This document shows, one piece after another, positions 9,888 through 19,569 of a stretch of DNA of 64,000 bases. The DNA comes from Enterobacter sp. RIT418 (GTDB taxonomy: Bacteria > Pseudomonadota > Gammaproteobacteria > Enterobacterales > Enterobacteriaceae). The notes below the pieces were generated by a model, which was given only the letters and a program-made list of their open reading frames with translations, was not told the origin of the DNA and did not search any database. The stretch is from NCBI RefSeq assembly GCF_003057745.1, contig NZ_QBJD02000003.1:1-64000 (forward strand). Direction: 5' to 3'. Position 1 is the stretch's first letter. Each line of letters opens with the position of its first letter. A program made the position numbers and the translations under genes.

Positions 9888-12071
9888 ATGTCGACCAAAA
9901 ACCTTAGCGCGCCGCAGGGCGCTGCCGCAGCGCAGAACGAGATCGATCTTGGGCGTCTGCTTGGCGAACTTCTCGATCACGTGAAGCCGATCGTCGGTAT
10001 TACCACGCTTTTTACCGCCGTCGCGGTAACCTATGCCCTGTTCTCCACGCCCGTTTACCAGGCGGACGCCATGATTCAGGTAGAGCAAAAGCAGGGCAAC
10101 GCGCTGCTCAGCAGCCTGAGCCAGATGATGCCGAACGCCTCGCCGGAGGCGGCGCCTGAAATGCAGCTGCTGCAGTCCAGGATGATCCTCGGTAAAACCA
10201 TTGACGATCTCAGCCTGCGCAACGTGGTTCAGCAAAAATACTTCCCGGTATTCGGCCGCGGCTGGGCGCGCTTAACCGGCGAGCGGCCGGGCGAGCTGGC
10301 AATAAGCTGGATGAACATTCCTCGCCTTTACGGCCAGCCGCAAACCCTGACGCTGACCGTCGAAGAGGAAGGGCGTTATCGCCTGGAAGGGGAAAACGTC
10401 AGCGCGAACGGCACGCTGGGCCAGCTGCTGGATGTGAACGGTATATCGCTGAAAATTTCGGATATCCAGGCAAGGCCGGGCACGCAGTTTACGCTTAGCC
10501 AGCAGTCGGAGCTGGAAGCGATCAACAATTTGCAGCTCAACTTCACCGTCAGCGAACGCAGCAAGGACAGCGGCATGCTGGGGCTGACCATGACCGGTGA
10601 GGACCCGCAGCTGATCGCCCGGGTGCTTAACAGCATTGCGGATAACTACCTGCAGCAAAATATTGCCCGCCAGGCCGCGCAGGATTCTCGCAGCCTGGAG
10701 TTCCTGCAACGCCAGCTGCCGAAGGTGCGCGGCGATCTAGACGAGGCCGAAGACAAGCTCAACAGCTATCGCCAGGCGCGTGATTCGGTTGACCTCAATC
10801 TGGAAGCCAAATCGGTGCTGGAGCAGATTGTGAACACCGACAATCAGCTGAACGAGCTGACCTTCCGCGAAGCCGAAATTTCACAGCTGTATAAGAAAGA
10901 TCACCCGACCTACAAGGCGCTGATGGATAAGCGCCAAACGCTGGAACAGGAAAAAAAGCGCCTTAACAAGCGCGTTTCCGCGATGCCCGAAACCCAGCAG
11001 GAGGTGCTGCGCCTGAGCCGCGACGTGGAGTCCGGACGCGCGGTCTATCTACAGTTGCTCAACCGCCAGCAGGAGCTGAGCATTGCGCAGTCGAGCGCGA
11101 TCGGTAACGTGCGCATCATCGATCCCGCGGTGGCGCAGCCGCAGCCGATCAGGCCGAAGAAGGCGCTGATCGTGGTGCTGGGGTTGATCCTTGGCCTGTT
11201 TGTTTCCGTTGGCCTGGTGCTGGCGCGCGCGATGCTGCGCCGGAGCATTGAATCCCCGGAACAGCTCGAGGAGCAGGGGATAAGCGTGTATGCCACCGTG
11301 CCCGTTTCCGAATGGCTGGAGAAAAAAACGCGGCTGCGCAGCAAGAATATCTTCTCCACCACCTTCCGCCACCGCACCAAAAACGTGCCGTTCCTCGCGG
11401 TGGATAACCCGATCGATCTGGCGGTCGAGGCGGTTCGCGGCCTGCGCACCAGCCTGCACTTCGCGATGATGGAGTCGTCGAATAATCTGCTGATGATTTC
11501 CGGCGCGACGCCGGACAGCGGCAAAACCTTCGTCAGCAGCACGCTGGCGGCGATCGTGGCGCAGTCCGGTCAGAAGGTGCTGTTCATCGATGCGGACATG
11601 CGCCGCGGCTACTCGCACGAGCTGTTTTCACTGGAAAACAGCACCGGGCTGTCGGACGTGCTGGCGGGTACCGCCGAGGCTGAACGGGCGATTCGCTCCT
11701 TCGATAAGGGCGGATTTGACGTACTAACCCGCGGGCAGGTGCCGCCAAACCCGGCGGAGCTGCTGATGCACGCGCGCTTTAGCGCCCTGATGGCGTGGGC
11801 CAGCGAGCGGTATGACATGGTGATTATCGACACCCCGCCGATTCTGGCAGTGACCGACGCCGCGGTGATTGGCCGCATCGCCGGCACCAGCCTGGTCGTT
11901 GCGCGATTTGGCATGAACAGCGTGAAGGAGATGACCGTCTGCGTGCAGCGCCTGGAGCAGGGCGGCGTGAACATCAAGGGCGCGATCCTCAACGGGGTCG
12001 TCAAACGCGCCAGCAGCCAGTACGGCTACGGCTATCACCACTACGGCTACAGTTACGCGGAAAAAGAGTGA
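9888..12071 (+). CDS. etk: Etk, tyrosine-protein kinase and polysaccharide co-polymerase (Wzc family)
   Basis: A 727-residue inner-membrane BY-kinase. Start ATG at 9888 chosen (MSTKNLSAPQ). A Wzz domain with a membrane segment near residues 45-63 is followed by a long periplasmic coiled-coil part, a second membrane segment (about 423-446, IVVLGLILGLFVSVGLVLA) and a cytoplasmic kinase domain. Walker A is GATPDSGKT (539-547) and Walker A' is VLFIDADMRRG. The C-terminus holds the autophosphorylated tyrosine cluster (YGYGYHHYGYSY). It controls polymer length and export through GfcE, opposed by Etp. It is the last gene of the operon. Confidence 0.94.
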   Translation: MSTKNLSAPQGAAAAQNEIDLGRLLGELLDHVKPIVGITTLFTAVAVTYALFSTPVYQADAMIQVEQKQGNALLSSLSQMMPNASPEAAPEMQLLQSRMILGKTIDDLSLRNVVQQKYFPVFGRGWARLTGERPGELAISWMNIPRLYGQPQTLTLTVEEEGRYRLEGENVSANGTLGQLLDVNGISLKISDIQARPGTQFTLSQQSELEAINNLQLNFTVSERSKDSGMLGLTMTGEDPQLIARVLNSIADNYLQQNIARQAAQDSRSLEFLQRQLPKVRGDLDEAEDKLNSYRQARDSVDLNLEAKSVLEQIVNTDNQLNELTFREAEISQLYKKDHPTYKALMDKRQTLEQEKKRLNKRVSAMPETQQEVLRLSRDVESGRAVYLQLLNRQQELSIAQSSAIGNVRIIDPAVAQPQPIRPKKALIVVLGLILGLFVSVGLVLARAMLRRSIESPEQLEEQGISVYATVPVSEWLEKKTRLRSKNIFSTTFRHRTKNVPFLAVDNPIDLAVEAVRGLRTSLHFAMMESSNNLLMISGATPDSGKTFVSSTLAAIVAQSGQKVLFIDADMRRGYSHELFSLENSTGLSDVLAGTAEAERAIRSFDKGGFDVLTRGQVPPNPAELLMHARFSALMAWASERYDMVIIDTPPILAVTDAAVIGRIAGTSLVVARFGMNSVKEMTVCVQRLEQGGVNIKGAILNGVVKRASSQYGYGYHHYGYSYAEKE

Positions 12072-12127
12072 CCCACGCCCAGGCGCTGAACGCCGTCCTG
12101 GTGCTGTAGTCGGGAAATAGCGAGAGA

Positions 12128-12155
12128 GGAAAAACCGCGCAGCTTACTGCGCGGT
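12128..12155 (-). terminator. Terminator overlapping the end of speG
   Basis: ACCGCGCAG and CTGCGCGGT (9-bp stem, four-base loop) followed on the minus strand by TTTTTCC. The speG stop codon lies within the loop. It probably serves convergent etk as well. Confidence 0.8.
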
Positions 12156-12704
12156 AGGTTTCAGCAGGGTAGAACCGGCAGGCTTGTGTTCGGCCAGGTG
12201 CTGGTGCTGGAAAATGCACATGCGGATAGTGTTGCGGTACTCGCCGTTGATAAAGAACTCGTGAATCAGCTCGCCTTCAACCTGGAAGCCCAGCTTGCGG
12301 TAAATGTGGATCGCTTTTTCATTCTCTTTATCAACGATGAGATAGAGCTTGTACAGGTTCAGGACGTTGAACCCGTAGTCCATCGCCAGGCGCGCCGCCC
12401 GGGAGGCGAGGCCCTTTCCCTGATACTCCGGGGAAATGATGATCTGAAACTCTGCCCGGCGGTGAACGTGGTTAATCTCAACAAGCTCCACCAGACCGGC
12501 TTTCTCTCCGTTACACTCCACCACGAAGCGGCGCTCGCTCTGATCGTGGATGTGTTTGTCGTAAAGATCCGACAGCTCGACGAACGCCTCGTAAGGCTCT
12601 TCGAACCAGTAGCGCATCACGCTGGCATTGTTGTCGAGCTGGTGGACGAAGCGCAGGTCCTCGCGCTCCAGCGGACGAAGCTTAACGTCAACTTTGGCGG
12701 TCAT
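12144..12704 (-). CDS. speG: SpeG, spermidine N1-acetyltransferase
   Basis: A 186-residue GNAT-fold enzyme nearly identical to E. coli SpeG. It acetylates spermidine and spermine with acetyl-CoA to stop polyamine toxicity. The GNAT acetyl-CoA loop is [10 protein letters not shown] (about residues 85-94). The open frame begins at a GTG (12710) that overlaps the GGAG ribosome site, so I use the ATG at 12704, which also gives the E. coli length. In E. coli speG lies next to ynfC; here the gfc operon sits between them. Confidence 0.95.
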   Translation of the reverse strand: MTAKVDVKLRPLEREDLRFVHQLDNNASVMRYWFEEPYEAFVELSDLYDKHIHDQSERRFVVECNGEKAGLVELVEINHVHRRAEFQIIISPEYQGKGLASRAARLAMDYGFNVLNLYKLYLIVDKENEKAIHIYRKLGFQVEGELIHEFFINGEYRNTIRMCIFQHQHLAEHKPAGSTLLKPTAQ

Positions 12705-12719
12705 TTTCACTCCGTGAAA

Positions 12720-13058
12720 TTAAGGGGCAACCGTGCGGCCGGTGCGGCGATCGAGGCAGCGCAGGGTGTTTGGCTCCCAGTAGGCGTTCACGTTCGCGCT
12801 CTGCTGGCACTTATCGCGCGCGTCGAAGGCCACATCCTCTTTGTCCCACTCTTTTTCCGCGCGTTTGTTCACCTTCTGGCGAAGATTGCGGGTGTCATTC
12901 CACTGTTCTTTGTCCATGGCGGCGTTTTGACGGCTCTGCGCGCTGTCGCCAGACTCAATGATCAGCTTGCTGGTTTCGGCGGATACCGTATTGGCGAAGG
13001 CGAAGGATGACAGCGCCAGCAGGGCGGTCAGACAAAGGCGTTTGCGTATAGTACTCAT
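12720..13058 (-). CDS. ynfB: YnfB, secreted DUF1283 (UPF0482) protein
   Basis: A 112-residue protein from the internal ATG (13058), chosen because [19 protein letters not shown] starts a clear signal peptide (cleavage after VSA). The mature part is charged and ends with a cysteine pair typical of DUF1283. It ends 15 bases before the speG start and is probably co-transcribed with it. The function is unknown. Confidence 0.85.
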   Translation of the reverse strand: MSTIRKRLCLTALLALSSFAFANTVSAETSKLIIESGDSAQSRQNAAMDKEQWNDTRNLRQKVNKRAEKEWDKEDVAFDARDKCQQSANVNAYWEPNTLRCLDRRTGRTVAP

Positions 13059-13210
13059 AACGTGATCCTTAAATATGGTGCAGACGAGCAGTATAACCCG
13101 TTCGAATTTTATACCAAACCGAAATGGCGGTATATCCACGCCGTGGGCATGGTAAGCGTTTCGTCATTATCGGGTATGATGGTTAAATCAATCCTCACGA
13201 AACGCTAAAA

Positions 13211-13537
13211 ATGATCAAAACGACGTTGCTTTTTTTCGCCACCGCGCTGTGTGAAATCATCGGCTGTTTCTTACCCTGGCTTTGGCTGAAAAAGAACGGG
13301 TCTGTTTTGCTGCTCATTCCGGCGGGTATTGCGCTGGCGCTCTTCGTCTGGCTGCTGACGCTACACCCGGCGGCCAGCGGGCGGGTTTATGCTGCCTACG
13401 GCGGGGTTTACGTATGTACGGCGCTGCTGTGGCTGCGCGTAGTGGACGGCGTCAGGCTGAGCCTGTTCGACTGGGCGGGCGCGCTGATCGCGCTGTGCGG
13501 TATGCTGATCGTCGTGGCAGGCTGGGGGCGCGCATAA
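13211..13537 (+). CDS. ynfA: YnfA, UPF0060 small inner-membrane protein
   Basis: A 108-residue protein with four hydrophobic segments, nearly identical in pattern to YnfA. It begins like an EmrE-type small multidrug transporter ([20 protein letters not shown], with a Glu in helix 1). Some relatives have been linked to drug efflux, but the E. coli function is not settled. It is divergent from ynfB, as in E. coli. Confidence 0.9.
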   Translation: MIKTTLLFFATALCEIIGCFLPWLWLKKNGSVLLLIPAGIALALFVWLLTLHPAASGRVYAAYGGVYVCTALLWLRVVDGVRLSLFDWAGALIALCGMLIVVAGWGRA

Positions 13538-13587
13538 GCGCCACTGATTTTGTGACCGCACGCTGATTTTATGATCATTATACTTGT

Positions 13588-13596
13588 ATGGTAGTA
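13588..13596 (+). promoter_or_regulatory. ATGGTAGTA motif upstream of rspA (putative RspR site)
   Basis: ATGGTAGTA lies 53-61 bases upstream of the rspA start. The same 9-mer occurs in reverse orientation upstream of rspR (20754-20762) and of ydfG (21598-21606). RspR (YdfH) is the known repressor of rspAB, so this is a reasonable candidate half-site. This is inferred from recurrence alone. Confidence 0.45.
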
Positions 13597-13648
13597 GTGT
13601 AGTTGCGTAAATTTCCTGCATCACAACACCAGATGTAAGGAATCACCT

Positions 13649-14863
13649 ATGAAGATTGTCGGGGCCGAAGTCTTTGTCACCTGCCCGGGGCGTAATTTTG
13701 TCACCCTTAAAATCACCACCGACGAGGGGATCGTCGGCCTTGGCGATGCCACGCTGAACGGGCGCGAGCTGTCCGTTGCCTCTTACCTGAAGGATCACCT
13801 TTGCCCGCAGCTGATTGGCCGCGACGCGCATCGCATCGAAGATATCTGGCAGTTCTTTTATAAAGGGGCGTACTGGCGCCGCGGCCCGGTCACCATGTCG
13901 GCGATTTCCGCCGTGGACATGGCGCTGTGGGATATCAAGGCCAAAGCGGCCAACATGCCCCTTTACCAGCTGCTGGGCGGCGCGTCCCGCGAGGGGGTGA
14001 TGGTCTATTGCCACACCACCGGGCACACCATTGACGACGTGCTTGAGGATTACGCCCGCCATAAGGAGATGGGCTTCAAGGCGATCCGCGTGCAGTGCGG
14101 CGTGCCGGGAATGAAAACCACCTACGGCATGTCTAAGGGAAAAGGGCTGGCGTACGAGCCTGCGACCAAGGGCGACTGGCCGGAAGAGCAGCTCTGGTCC
14201 ACCGAAAAATATCTCGACTTCACGCCGAAGCTGTTCGACGCGGTGCGCAGCAAGTTTGGCTTCAACGAGCACCTGCTGCACGACATGCATCACCGCCTGA
14301 CGCCTATCGAAGCGGCGCGCTTTGGTAAAAGCATCGAAGAGTTCCGCATGTTCTGGATGGAGGATCCAACGCCTGCGGAAAACCAGGAGTGCTTCCGCCT
14401 GATTCGCCAGCACACCGTCACGCCGATTGCCGTGGGCGAAGTGTTTAACAGCATCTGGGACTGCAAGCAGCTGATTGAAGAGCAGCTGATCGACTATATC
14501 CGCGCCACCATTACCCACGCGGGCGGGATCACCGGAATGCGCCGCATCGCCGATTTTGCGTCACTTTATCAGGTGCGTACCGGCTCGCACGGGCCGTCGG
14601 ACCTGTCGCCAATTTGCCACGCCGCCGCGCTGCATTTCGACCTGTGGGTGCCGAACTTTGGCGTGCAGGAGTACATGGGCTACTCCGAACAGATGCTGGA
14701 GGTCTTCCCGCACAGCTGGCGCTTTGACAACGGCTACATGCATCCGGGCGACAGGCCGGGGCTGGGCATTGAGTTTGACGAAACGCTGGCGGCGAAATAC
14801 CCGTACGATCCGGCCTATCTTCCGGTCGCGCGCCTGGAAGACGGCACGCTGTGGAACTGGTAA
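13649..14863 (+). CDS. rspA: RspA, enolase-superfamily sugar-acid dehydratase
   Basis: A 404-residue protein of the mannonate dehydratase branch of the enolase superfamily, the E. coli RspA length. Metal-binding and acid/base regions are visible: LLHDMHHR after strand 3, WMEDPTP and VGEVFNS. Members dehydrate D-mannonate or D-gluconate, often weakly. Its old name refers to reduced homoserine-lactone starvation signalling. It is the first of four genes with rspB, ydfJ and ydfI, which suggests uptake and oxidation of a sugar acid. rspB follows 14 bases later. Confidence 0.92.
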   Translation: MKIVGAEVFVTCPGRNFVTLKITTDEGIVGLGDATLNGRELSVASYLKDHLCPQLIGRDAHRIEDIWQFFYKGAYWRRGPVTMSAISAVDMALWDIKAKAANMPLYQLLGGASREGVMVYCHTTGHTIDDVLEDYARHKEMGFKAIRVQCGVPGMKTTYGMSKGKGLAYEPATKGDWPEEQLWSTEKYLDFTPKLFDAVRSKFGFNEHLLHDMHHRLTPIEAARFGKSIEEFRMFWMEDPTPAENQECFRLIRQHTVTPIAVGEVFNSIWDCKQLIEEQLIDYIRATITHAGGITGMRRIADFASLYQVRTGSHGPSDLSPICHAAALHFDLWVPNFGVQEYMGYSEQMLEVFPHSWRFDNGYMHPGDRPGLGIEFDETLAAKYPYDPAYLPVARLEDGTLWNW

Positions 14864-14877
14864 ACGAGGAGTAAACG

Positions 14878-15897
14878 ATGAAAAGCGTAGTCATTCAACA
14901 GCCGAACGAGCTGGTCATTGAAGAACGCTCGATCCCCGTGCCGTCTGCGGGCGAGGTCCGCGTCAACATTAAGCTTGCCGGCATCTGCGGTTCAGACAGC
15001 CATATCTACCGCGGGCATAATCCGTTTGCCAAATATCCGCGGGTGATTGGCCACGAGTTCTTCGGCATCGTCGACGCGGTGGGTGAAGGCGTTGATGAAG
15101 CCCGCCTGGGCCAGCGCGTCTCCGTTGACCCGGTGATCAGCTGCGGCCACTGCTACCCGTGCTCCGTCGGTAAGCCGAACGTCTGCACGTCGCTGGTGGT
15201 GCTGGGCGTCCATCGCGACGGCGGCTTCAGCGAATACGCCGTCGTCCCGGCGAAAAACGCGTGGCACATTCCTGACGCCATCCCTGACAAACACGCCGTG
15301 ATGGTTGAGCCGTTCACCATTGCCGCCAACGTCACGGGCCAGGCAAAGCCGACGGAGCAGGATGTGGCGCTAGTCTACGGCGCGGGTCCGATGGGGCTGG
15401 TCACCGTGCAGGCGCTGAAGGGCGTATATAAGGTTAAGCAGGTCATCGTGGTCGACCGCATCGACGAGCGGCTGGCGATGGCGCAGCGCAGCGGGGCGGA
15501 CGTGGTGTTCAACAACGGCGAGGCTGCCGTCGCCGCGATGCTCGAAGAAAAAGGCATCAGGCCGACGCTGATCGTCGACGCCGCCTGCCATCCGTCCATC
15601 CTTCAGGAGGCGATTACGCTGGCCTCTCCGGCGGCGCGCATCGTGCTGATGGGCTTCTCCAGCAGCCCGAGCGAGATTGTCCAGCAGGGGATCACCGGCA
15701 AAGAGCTGTCGATCTTCTCCTCGCGCCTGAACGCCAACAAATTCCCGGTCGTGATCGACTGGCTGGAAGAGGGGCTTATCGATCCGGAAAAACTGGTTAC
15801 CCACACGTTTGACTACCACCACGTTACGGATGCAATCGAACTGTTTGAAAAAGACCAGCGGCAGTGCTGCAAAGTCTTGCTCACGTTCGACCAATAA
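14878..15897 (+). CDS. rspB: RspB, zinc-dependent dehydrogenase
   Basis: A 339-residue medium-chain dehydrogenase. The catalytic zinc site is ICGSD plus GHEFFG near the N-terminus, a structural zinc loop has four cysteines (SCGHCYPCSVGKPNVC), and the NAD-binding glycine motif is YGAGPMGL (about residues 168-175). It is co-transcribed with rspA. It probably oxidises a hexonate such as L-gulonate or a relative; the substrate is inferred from context. Confidence 0.92.
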   Translation: MKSVVIQQPNELVIEERSIPVPSAGEVRVNIKLAGICGSDSHIYRGHNPFAKYPRVIGHEFFGIVDAVGEGVDEARLGQRVSVDPVISCGHCYPCSVGKPNVCTSLVVLGVHRDGGFSEYAVVPAKNAWHIPDAIPDKHAVMVEPFTIAANVTGQAKPTEQDVALVYGAGPMGLVTVQALKGVYKVKQVIVVDRIDERLAMAQRSGADVVFNNGEAAVAAMLEEKGIRPTLIVDAACHPSILQEAITLASPAARIVLMGFSSSPSEIVQQGITGKELSIFSSRLNANKFPVVIDWLEEGLIDPEKLVTHTFDYHHVTDAIELFEKDQRQCCKVLLTFDQ

Positions 15898-15915
15898 TAA
15901 TTCACGCGGTTAGGG

Positions 15916-15931
15916 GCCCGCGCAAGCGGGC
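15916..15931 (+). other. GC-rich hairpin between rspB and ydfJ
   Basis: GCCCGC-GCAA-GCGGGC forms a 6-bp stem with a GCAA tetraloop. It lacks a T-run, so it is more likely a message-stabilising element than a terminator. Confidence 0.4.
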
Positions 15932-15970
15932 TTCGAGTGGTACGCATCTTACCTTTTAGAGATAGCCATT

Positions 15971-17350
15971 ATGACTCAAGCACAACCTCAAAGAACGACT
16001 TCAGATCTGGTGAAAGCCGCCGTGTCCGGCTGGCTCGGCACGGCCCTGGAGTTTATGGACTTCCAGCTCTATTCGCTGGGCGCGGCGCTGGTGTTCCACG
16101 AAATCTTCTTCCCGGAGCAGTCGGCGGCGATGGCGCTGATCCTGGCGATGGGCACCTACGGCGCGGGCTATATTGCGCGCATCGTGGGCGCGTTTATCTT
16201 TGGCCGAATGGGCGACAGCATCGGACGTAAAAAAGTGCTGTTTATTACCATCACCATGATGGGGATCTGTACCACGCTTATCGGCGTGCTGCCGACCTAC
16301 GCGCAGATCGGCATTTTTGCGCCGGTGCTGCTGGTGACGCTGCGCATCATTCAGGGGCTGGGGGCCGGGGCGGAGATTTCCGGCGCGGGCACGATGCTTG
16401 CCGAGTATGCGCCGAAAGGGAAGCGCGGCATTATCTCCTCGCTGGTGGCAATGGGCACTAACTGCGGCACGCTGAGCGCCACGGCAATCTGGGCGGTGAT
16501 GTTCTTTGCGCTCGATCGTGAAGAGCTGGTCGCCTGGGGCTGGCGGGTGCCGTTCCTCGCAAGCGTGGTGGTGATGATTTTCGCCATCTGGCTGCGAATG
16601 AACCTCAAGGAAAGCCCGGTATTTGAAAAGGTGAGCGAAGGCGAAACGGTCGCGCCCGCTGCCGCACAGGAGACGTCCCTGGGCGCAATGTTTAAGAGCA
16701 AATCGTTCTGGCTGGCAACCGGCCTGCGCTTCGGCCAGGCGGGCAACTCCGGCCTGATCCAGACCTTCCTCGCGGGCTATCTGGTACAGACGCTGCTGTT
16801 CGATAAGGCCATACCAACGGATGCGCTGATGATCAGCTCCATTCTCGGGTTTATCACCATCCCGCTGCTGGGCTGGCTGTCTGACAAGATCGGGCGTCGG
16901 GTGCCGTACATTATCGTCAACGTTTCGGCCATTATTCTGGCGTACCCGATGCTGTCGATCATCGTTGATAAAAGCTACGCGCCGGGCGTGATTATGCTCT
17001 CGATCATCGTTATCCATAACGTCGCGGTGCTGGGGCTGTTCGCGCTGGAAAACATCACGATGGCGGAAATGTTTGGCTCGCGTAACCGCTTTACCCGCAT
17101 GGCGATCTCAAAAGAGGCCGGTGGGCTGGTGGCGGTCGGGTTTGGTCCGGTGCTGGCGGGGATTTTCTGCAACATGACCGGTTCCTGGTGGCCGATCGTT
17201 GCCATGCTGGTCGCCTACTCCGTTATTGGCCTGATTTCCGCCATTTTGATGCCGGAAGTGCGCGACCGCGACCTGAGCGAGGTGGAAGATGCCGCCGAGG
17301 TTCAGCATAAAGGCTCCGTTGCCTACGGCGCGCTTCCAACGCGACGCTGA
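15971..17350 (+). CDS. ydfJ: YdfJ, MFS metabolite:proton symporter
   Basis: A 459-residue protein with 12 hydrophobic segments and the MFS loop signature FGRMGDSIGRKKV between helices 2 and 3. It resembles the MHS (ShiA/ProP-like) family and E. coli YdfJ, which K-12 carries in damaged form next to the Qin prophage; here it is intact and in place between rspB and ydfI. It probably imports the sugar acid used by RspA, RspB and YdfI. Confidence 0.88.
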   Translation: MTQAQPQRTTSDLVKAAVSGWLGTALEFMDFQLYSLGAALVFHEIFFPEQSAAMALILAMGTYGAGYIARIVGAFIFGRMGDSIGRKKVLFITITMMGICTTLIGVLPTYAQIGIFAPVLLVTLRIIQGLGAGAEISGAGTMLAEYAPKGKRGIISSLVAMGTNCGTLSATAIWAVMFFALDREELVAWGWRVPFLASVVVMIFAIWLRMNLKESPVFEKVSEGETVAPAAAQETSLGAMFKSKSFWLATGLRFGQAGNSGLIQTFLAGYLVQTLLFDKAIPTDALMISSILGFITIPLLGWLSDKIGRRVPYIIVNVSAIILAYPMLSIIVDKSYAPGVIMLSIIVIHNVAVLGLFALENITMAEMFGSRNRFTRMAISKEAGGLVAVGFGPVLAGIFCNMTGSWWPIVAMLVAYSVIGLISAILMPEVRDRDLSEVEDAAEVQHKGSVAYGALPTRR

Positions 17351-17509
17351 TGGTTTATATCTTGCTAAACATGTCACACAACTTATGTCTGATGTCACAC
17401 CACATGGACAAAAGTTAATATAAATCAATATCTGAAAACGACGCATCGGTATGGTTAATGGCAGAACGTTTTACCTCAACTGCCATTCTAGTTGATGTAG
17501 TCAGCAGGC

Positions 17510-17537
17510 GCTGCCGCGCCATTCTCGGCGCGGCAGC
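17510..17537 (+). other. Strong hairpin in the ydfJ-ydfI gap
   Basis: GCTGCCGCGCC and GGCGCGGCAGC form an 11-bp perfect stem with a six-base loop. No T-run follows. It lies about 35 bases before ydfI and may trim or stabilise the message. The 220-base gap may also hold a separate promoter for ydfI. Confidence 0.45.
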
Positions 17538-17570
17538 GGATCTCCGCTTCACTATTTATGAGTCACCATC

Positions 17571-19034
17571 ATGGAAAATCGGTTATTACAGGCGAAGGCG
17601 ACGCTGCCTCAGTACGATCGCAACGGCCTTGAAACACGCATTGTGCATTTGGGTTTCGGCGCGTTCCACCGCGCGCACCAGGCGGTGTATGCCGACATTC
17701 TTGCGGCCGAGCACGCCAGCGACTGGGGATATTGCGAAGTTAACCTGATTGGCGGCGAGCAGCAGATTGCCGATCTCAAGGCGCAGGATAATCTCTACAC
17801 CGTGGCGGAGATGTCCGCCGACGCGTGGACGTCCCGCGTGGTGGGCGTAGTGAAAAAGGCGCTTCATGCGCAGGTCGACGGGCTGGAAAGCGTGCTGGCG
17901 GCGATGTGCGAGCCGCAGGTGGCGATCGTCTCCCTGACGATCACCGAAAAGGGCTACTGCCACTCTCCGGCGACCGGGAAGCTGATGCTCGATCACCCCT
18001 TGATTGCGGCCGACCTGCAGAACCCGCACCAGCCTAAATCCGCGCCGGGCGTGGTGGTTGAGGCGCTGGCGCGGCGCAGGGCCGCCGGGCTTCCGGCGTT
18101 CAGCGTGATGTCCTGCGACAACATGCCGGAAAACGGCCACGTCATGCGTAACGTCACCTGCGCCTACGCCCGCGCGCTGGACGCCGAGCTGGCGGACTGG
18201 ATTGAGGCGAACGTCACCTTCCCGTCGACGATGGTGGACCGCATCGTTCCGGCGGTCACTCCCGAGACGCTGGATAAAATCGCGCAGCTCACGGGCGTGC
18301 GCGACCCGGCAGGCGTGGCGTGCGAGCCGTTCCGCCAGTGGGTGATTGAGGATAATTTCGTTGCGGGCCGTCCGCAGTGGGAAAAAGCCGGCGCCGAGCT
18401 GGTTGCCGACGTGATCCCGTTTGAAGAGATGAAGCTGCGCATGCTCAACGGCAGCCACTCGTTCCTCGCGTATCTTGGCTACCTTGCGGGATATGCGCAC
18501 ATTAACGACTGCATGGAAGACGAACATTACCGCACTGCCGCGCGCGCGCTGATGCTGAAAGAGCAGGCGCCGACGCTGAAGGTGAAGGACGTCGATCTGG
18601 CGCACTATGCGGATCTGCTGATTGCCCGCTACAGCAACCCGGCGCTTCGCCACCGCACCTGGCAAATTGCGATGGACGGTAGCCAGAAGCTTCCGCAGCG
18701 CATGCTGGACTCCGTGCGCTGGCACCTTGTGCATCAGAAAAGCTTCCCGCTGCTGGCGCTGGGCGTGGCGGGCTGGATGCGCTACGTCGGCGGCGTGGAC
18801 GAGCAGGGCAACGCCATTGAAGTGAGCGATCCGCAGCTGGCGGCGATTCAGGCGGCGGTAAACGGCAGCGCAGAAGGCGAAAGCCGCGTCAACGCGCTGC
18901 TGGGCCTTGAGGCTATCTTCGGCAGAGAGCTGCCGCAGGAGGCGGCGTTTGTCGATGCGGTAATGAAAGCGTATCAGATGCTGCTACAGAAGGGGGCGAA
19001 AGCCACGGTGGCGCACTACGCCGCGCAGGTTTAA
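17571..19034 (+). CDS. ydfI: YdfI, mannitol dehydrogenase-family (D-mannonate-type) oxidoreductase
   Basis: A 487-residue protein of the long-chain mannitol/fructuronate dehydrogenase family. The N-terminal Rossmann start is [13 protein letters not shown]. The catalytic region includes the family lysine in [15 protein letters not shown]. It is nearly the length of E. coli YdfI (486). UxuB-like members reduce D-fructuronate to D-mannonate. With RspA, RspB and YdfJ it forms a hexonate or hexuronate pathway. Confidence 0.9.
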   Translation: MENRLLQAKATLPQYDRNGLETRIVHLGFGAFHRAHQAVYADILAAEHASDWGYCEVNLIGGEQQIADLKAQDNLYTVAEMSADAWTSRVVGVVKKALHAQVDGLESVLAAMCEPQVAIVSLTITEKGYCHSPATGKLMLDHPLIAADLQNPHQPKSAPGVVVEALARRRAAGLPAFSVMSCDNMPENGHVMRNVTCAYARALDAELADWIEANVTFPSTMVDRIVPAVTPETLDKIAQLTGVRDPAGVACEPFRQWVIEDNFVAGRPQWEKAGAELVADVIPFEEMKLRMLNGSHSFLAYLGYLAGYAHINDCMEDEHYRTAARALMLKEQAPTLKVKDVDLAHYADLLIARYSNPALRHRTWQIAMDGSQKLPQRMLDSVRWHLVHQKSFPLLALGVAGWMRYVGGVDEQGNAIEVSDPQLAAIQAAVNGSAEGESRVNALLGLEAIFGRELPQEAAFVDAVMKAYQMLLQKGAKATVAHYAAQV

Positions 19035-19041
19035 TGCTTCA

Positions 19042-19065
19042 CATGCCGCCGTTCGCGGCGGCATG
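19042..19065. terminator. Hairpin between convergent ydfI and ydfZ
   Basis: CATGCCGCCG and CGGCGGCATG form a 10-bp stem around a TTCG loop, in the 43-base gap between two convergent genes. No long T-run is present. Confidence 0.6.
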
Positions 19066-19077
19066 CCTTCTCGCTCG

Positions 19078-19281
19078 TTAGTGCATTCCCAGGCGAATCA
19101 GCTCAATCGGCTCAAATTTCCCTTCACAACCTTCGACTTCCACCGTTTTACCGCGGCGCACCTGCGCGGCGTCCAGGCCTTCGCTGTGGATCGCCTTAAT
19201 AATCCCGGTGCGGCCCGTGCCGTTAATCATTACGCGGCTGCCGGTGGTAATTGCATTTCGGTTACGGTCGTATGTCATCAT
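19078..19281 (-). CDS. ydfZ: YdfZ, small selenium-binding protein family
   Basis: A 67-residue protein matching E. coli YdfZ ([16 protein letters not shown] start, [15 protein letters not shown] core). The single cysteine lies in VEGCEG. I use the ATG at 19281; an ATG at 19287 sits too close to the AGGAG ribosome site. E. coli YdfZ has been reported to bind selenium and its gene is FNR-activated; a matching site lies upstream here. Confidence 0.88.
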   Translation of the reverse strand: MMTYDRNRNAITTGSRVMINGTGRTGIIKAIHSEGLDAAQVRRGKTVEVEGCEGKFEPIELIRLGMH

Positions 19282-19375
19282 GGTCATTTCTCCTCTCTAA
19301 CCTATCCGTTACGGCGCTATTTTGGGTCATGCCGTTCACGGGCACTATAAATACGCCTCTCGTCGGTGAATGTTT

Positions 19376-19389
19376 TTGTTTTTGATCAA
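19376..19389 (-). promoter_or_regulatory. FNR site between ydfZ and the uspG-like gene
   Basis: TTGTT-TTTG-ATCAA matches TTGAT-N4-ATCAA at 9 of 10 positions. Its centre (19382.5) is exactly 32 bases from the centre of a minus-strand -10 (TATTTA, 19348-19353), the spacing of a class II FNR promoter for ydfZ. It may also act on the divergent universal stress gene. Confidence 0.65.
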
Positions 19390-19569
19390 ACTCACACTTT
19401 TTTCTTTATTACGGCTGACGTTGACGCTTCAGAACGGCTATTTACAAAACGGACAAATGTTTTCACAAGCTGATAGTTTACCCGCGTTAGCGTTGAGGGT
19501 TTGTTTATATTGCGAGTGGCACTCTGGTAACAGGAAATACCCCTTTCATCTGAATAAGGAGTCAGGCTT

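Noticed and set aside
16001-17017. 338-codon minus-strand frame opposite ydfJ
   Set aside because: It is antisense to a clear 12-helix transporter and is rich in His, Asp, Arg and Gln, the expected reverse pattern of hydrophobic codons.
17351-17570. CRP-like sequences (TGCTA-N6-TCACA) before ydfI
   Set aside because: The left half is poor and the spacing to a promoter is unclear. Too weak to list as a site.
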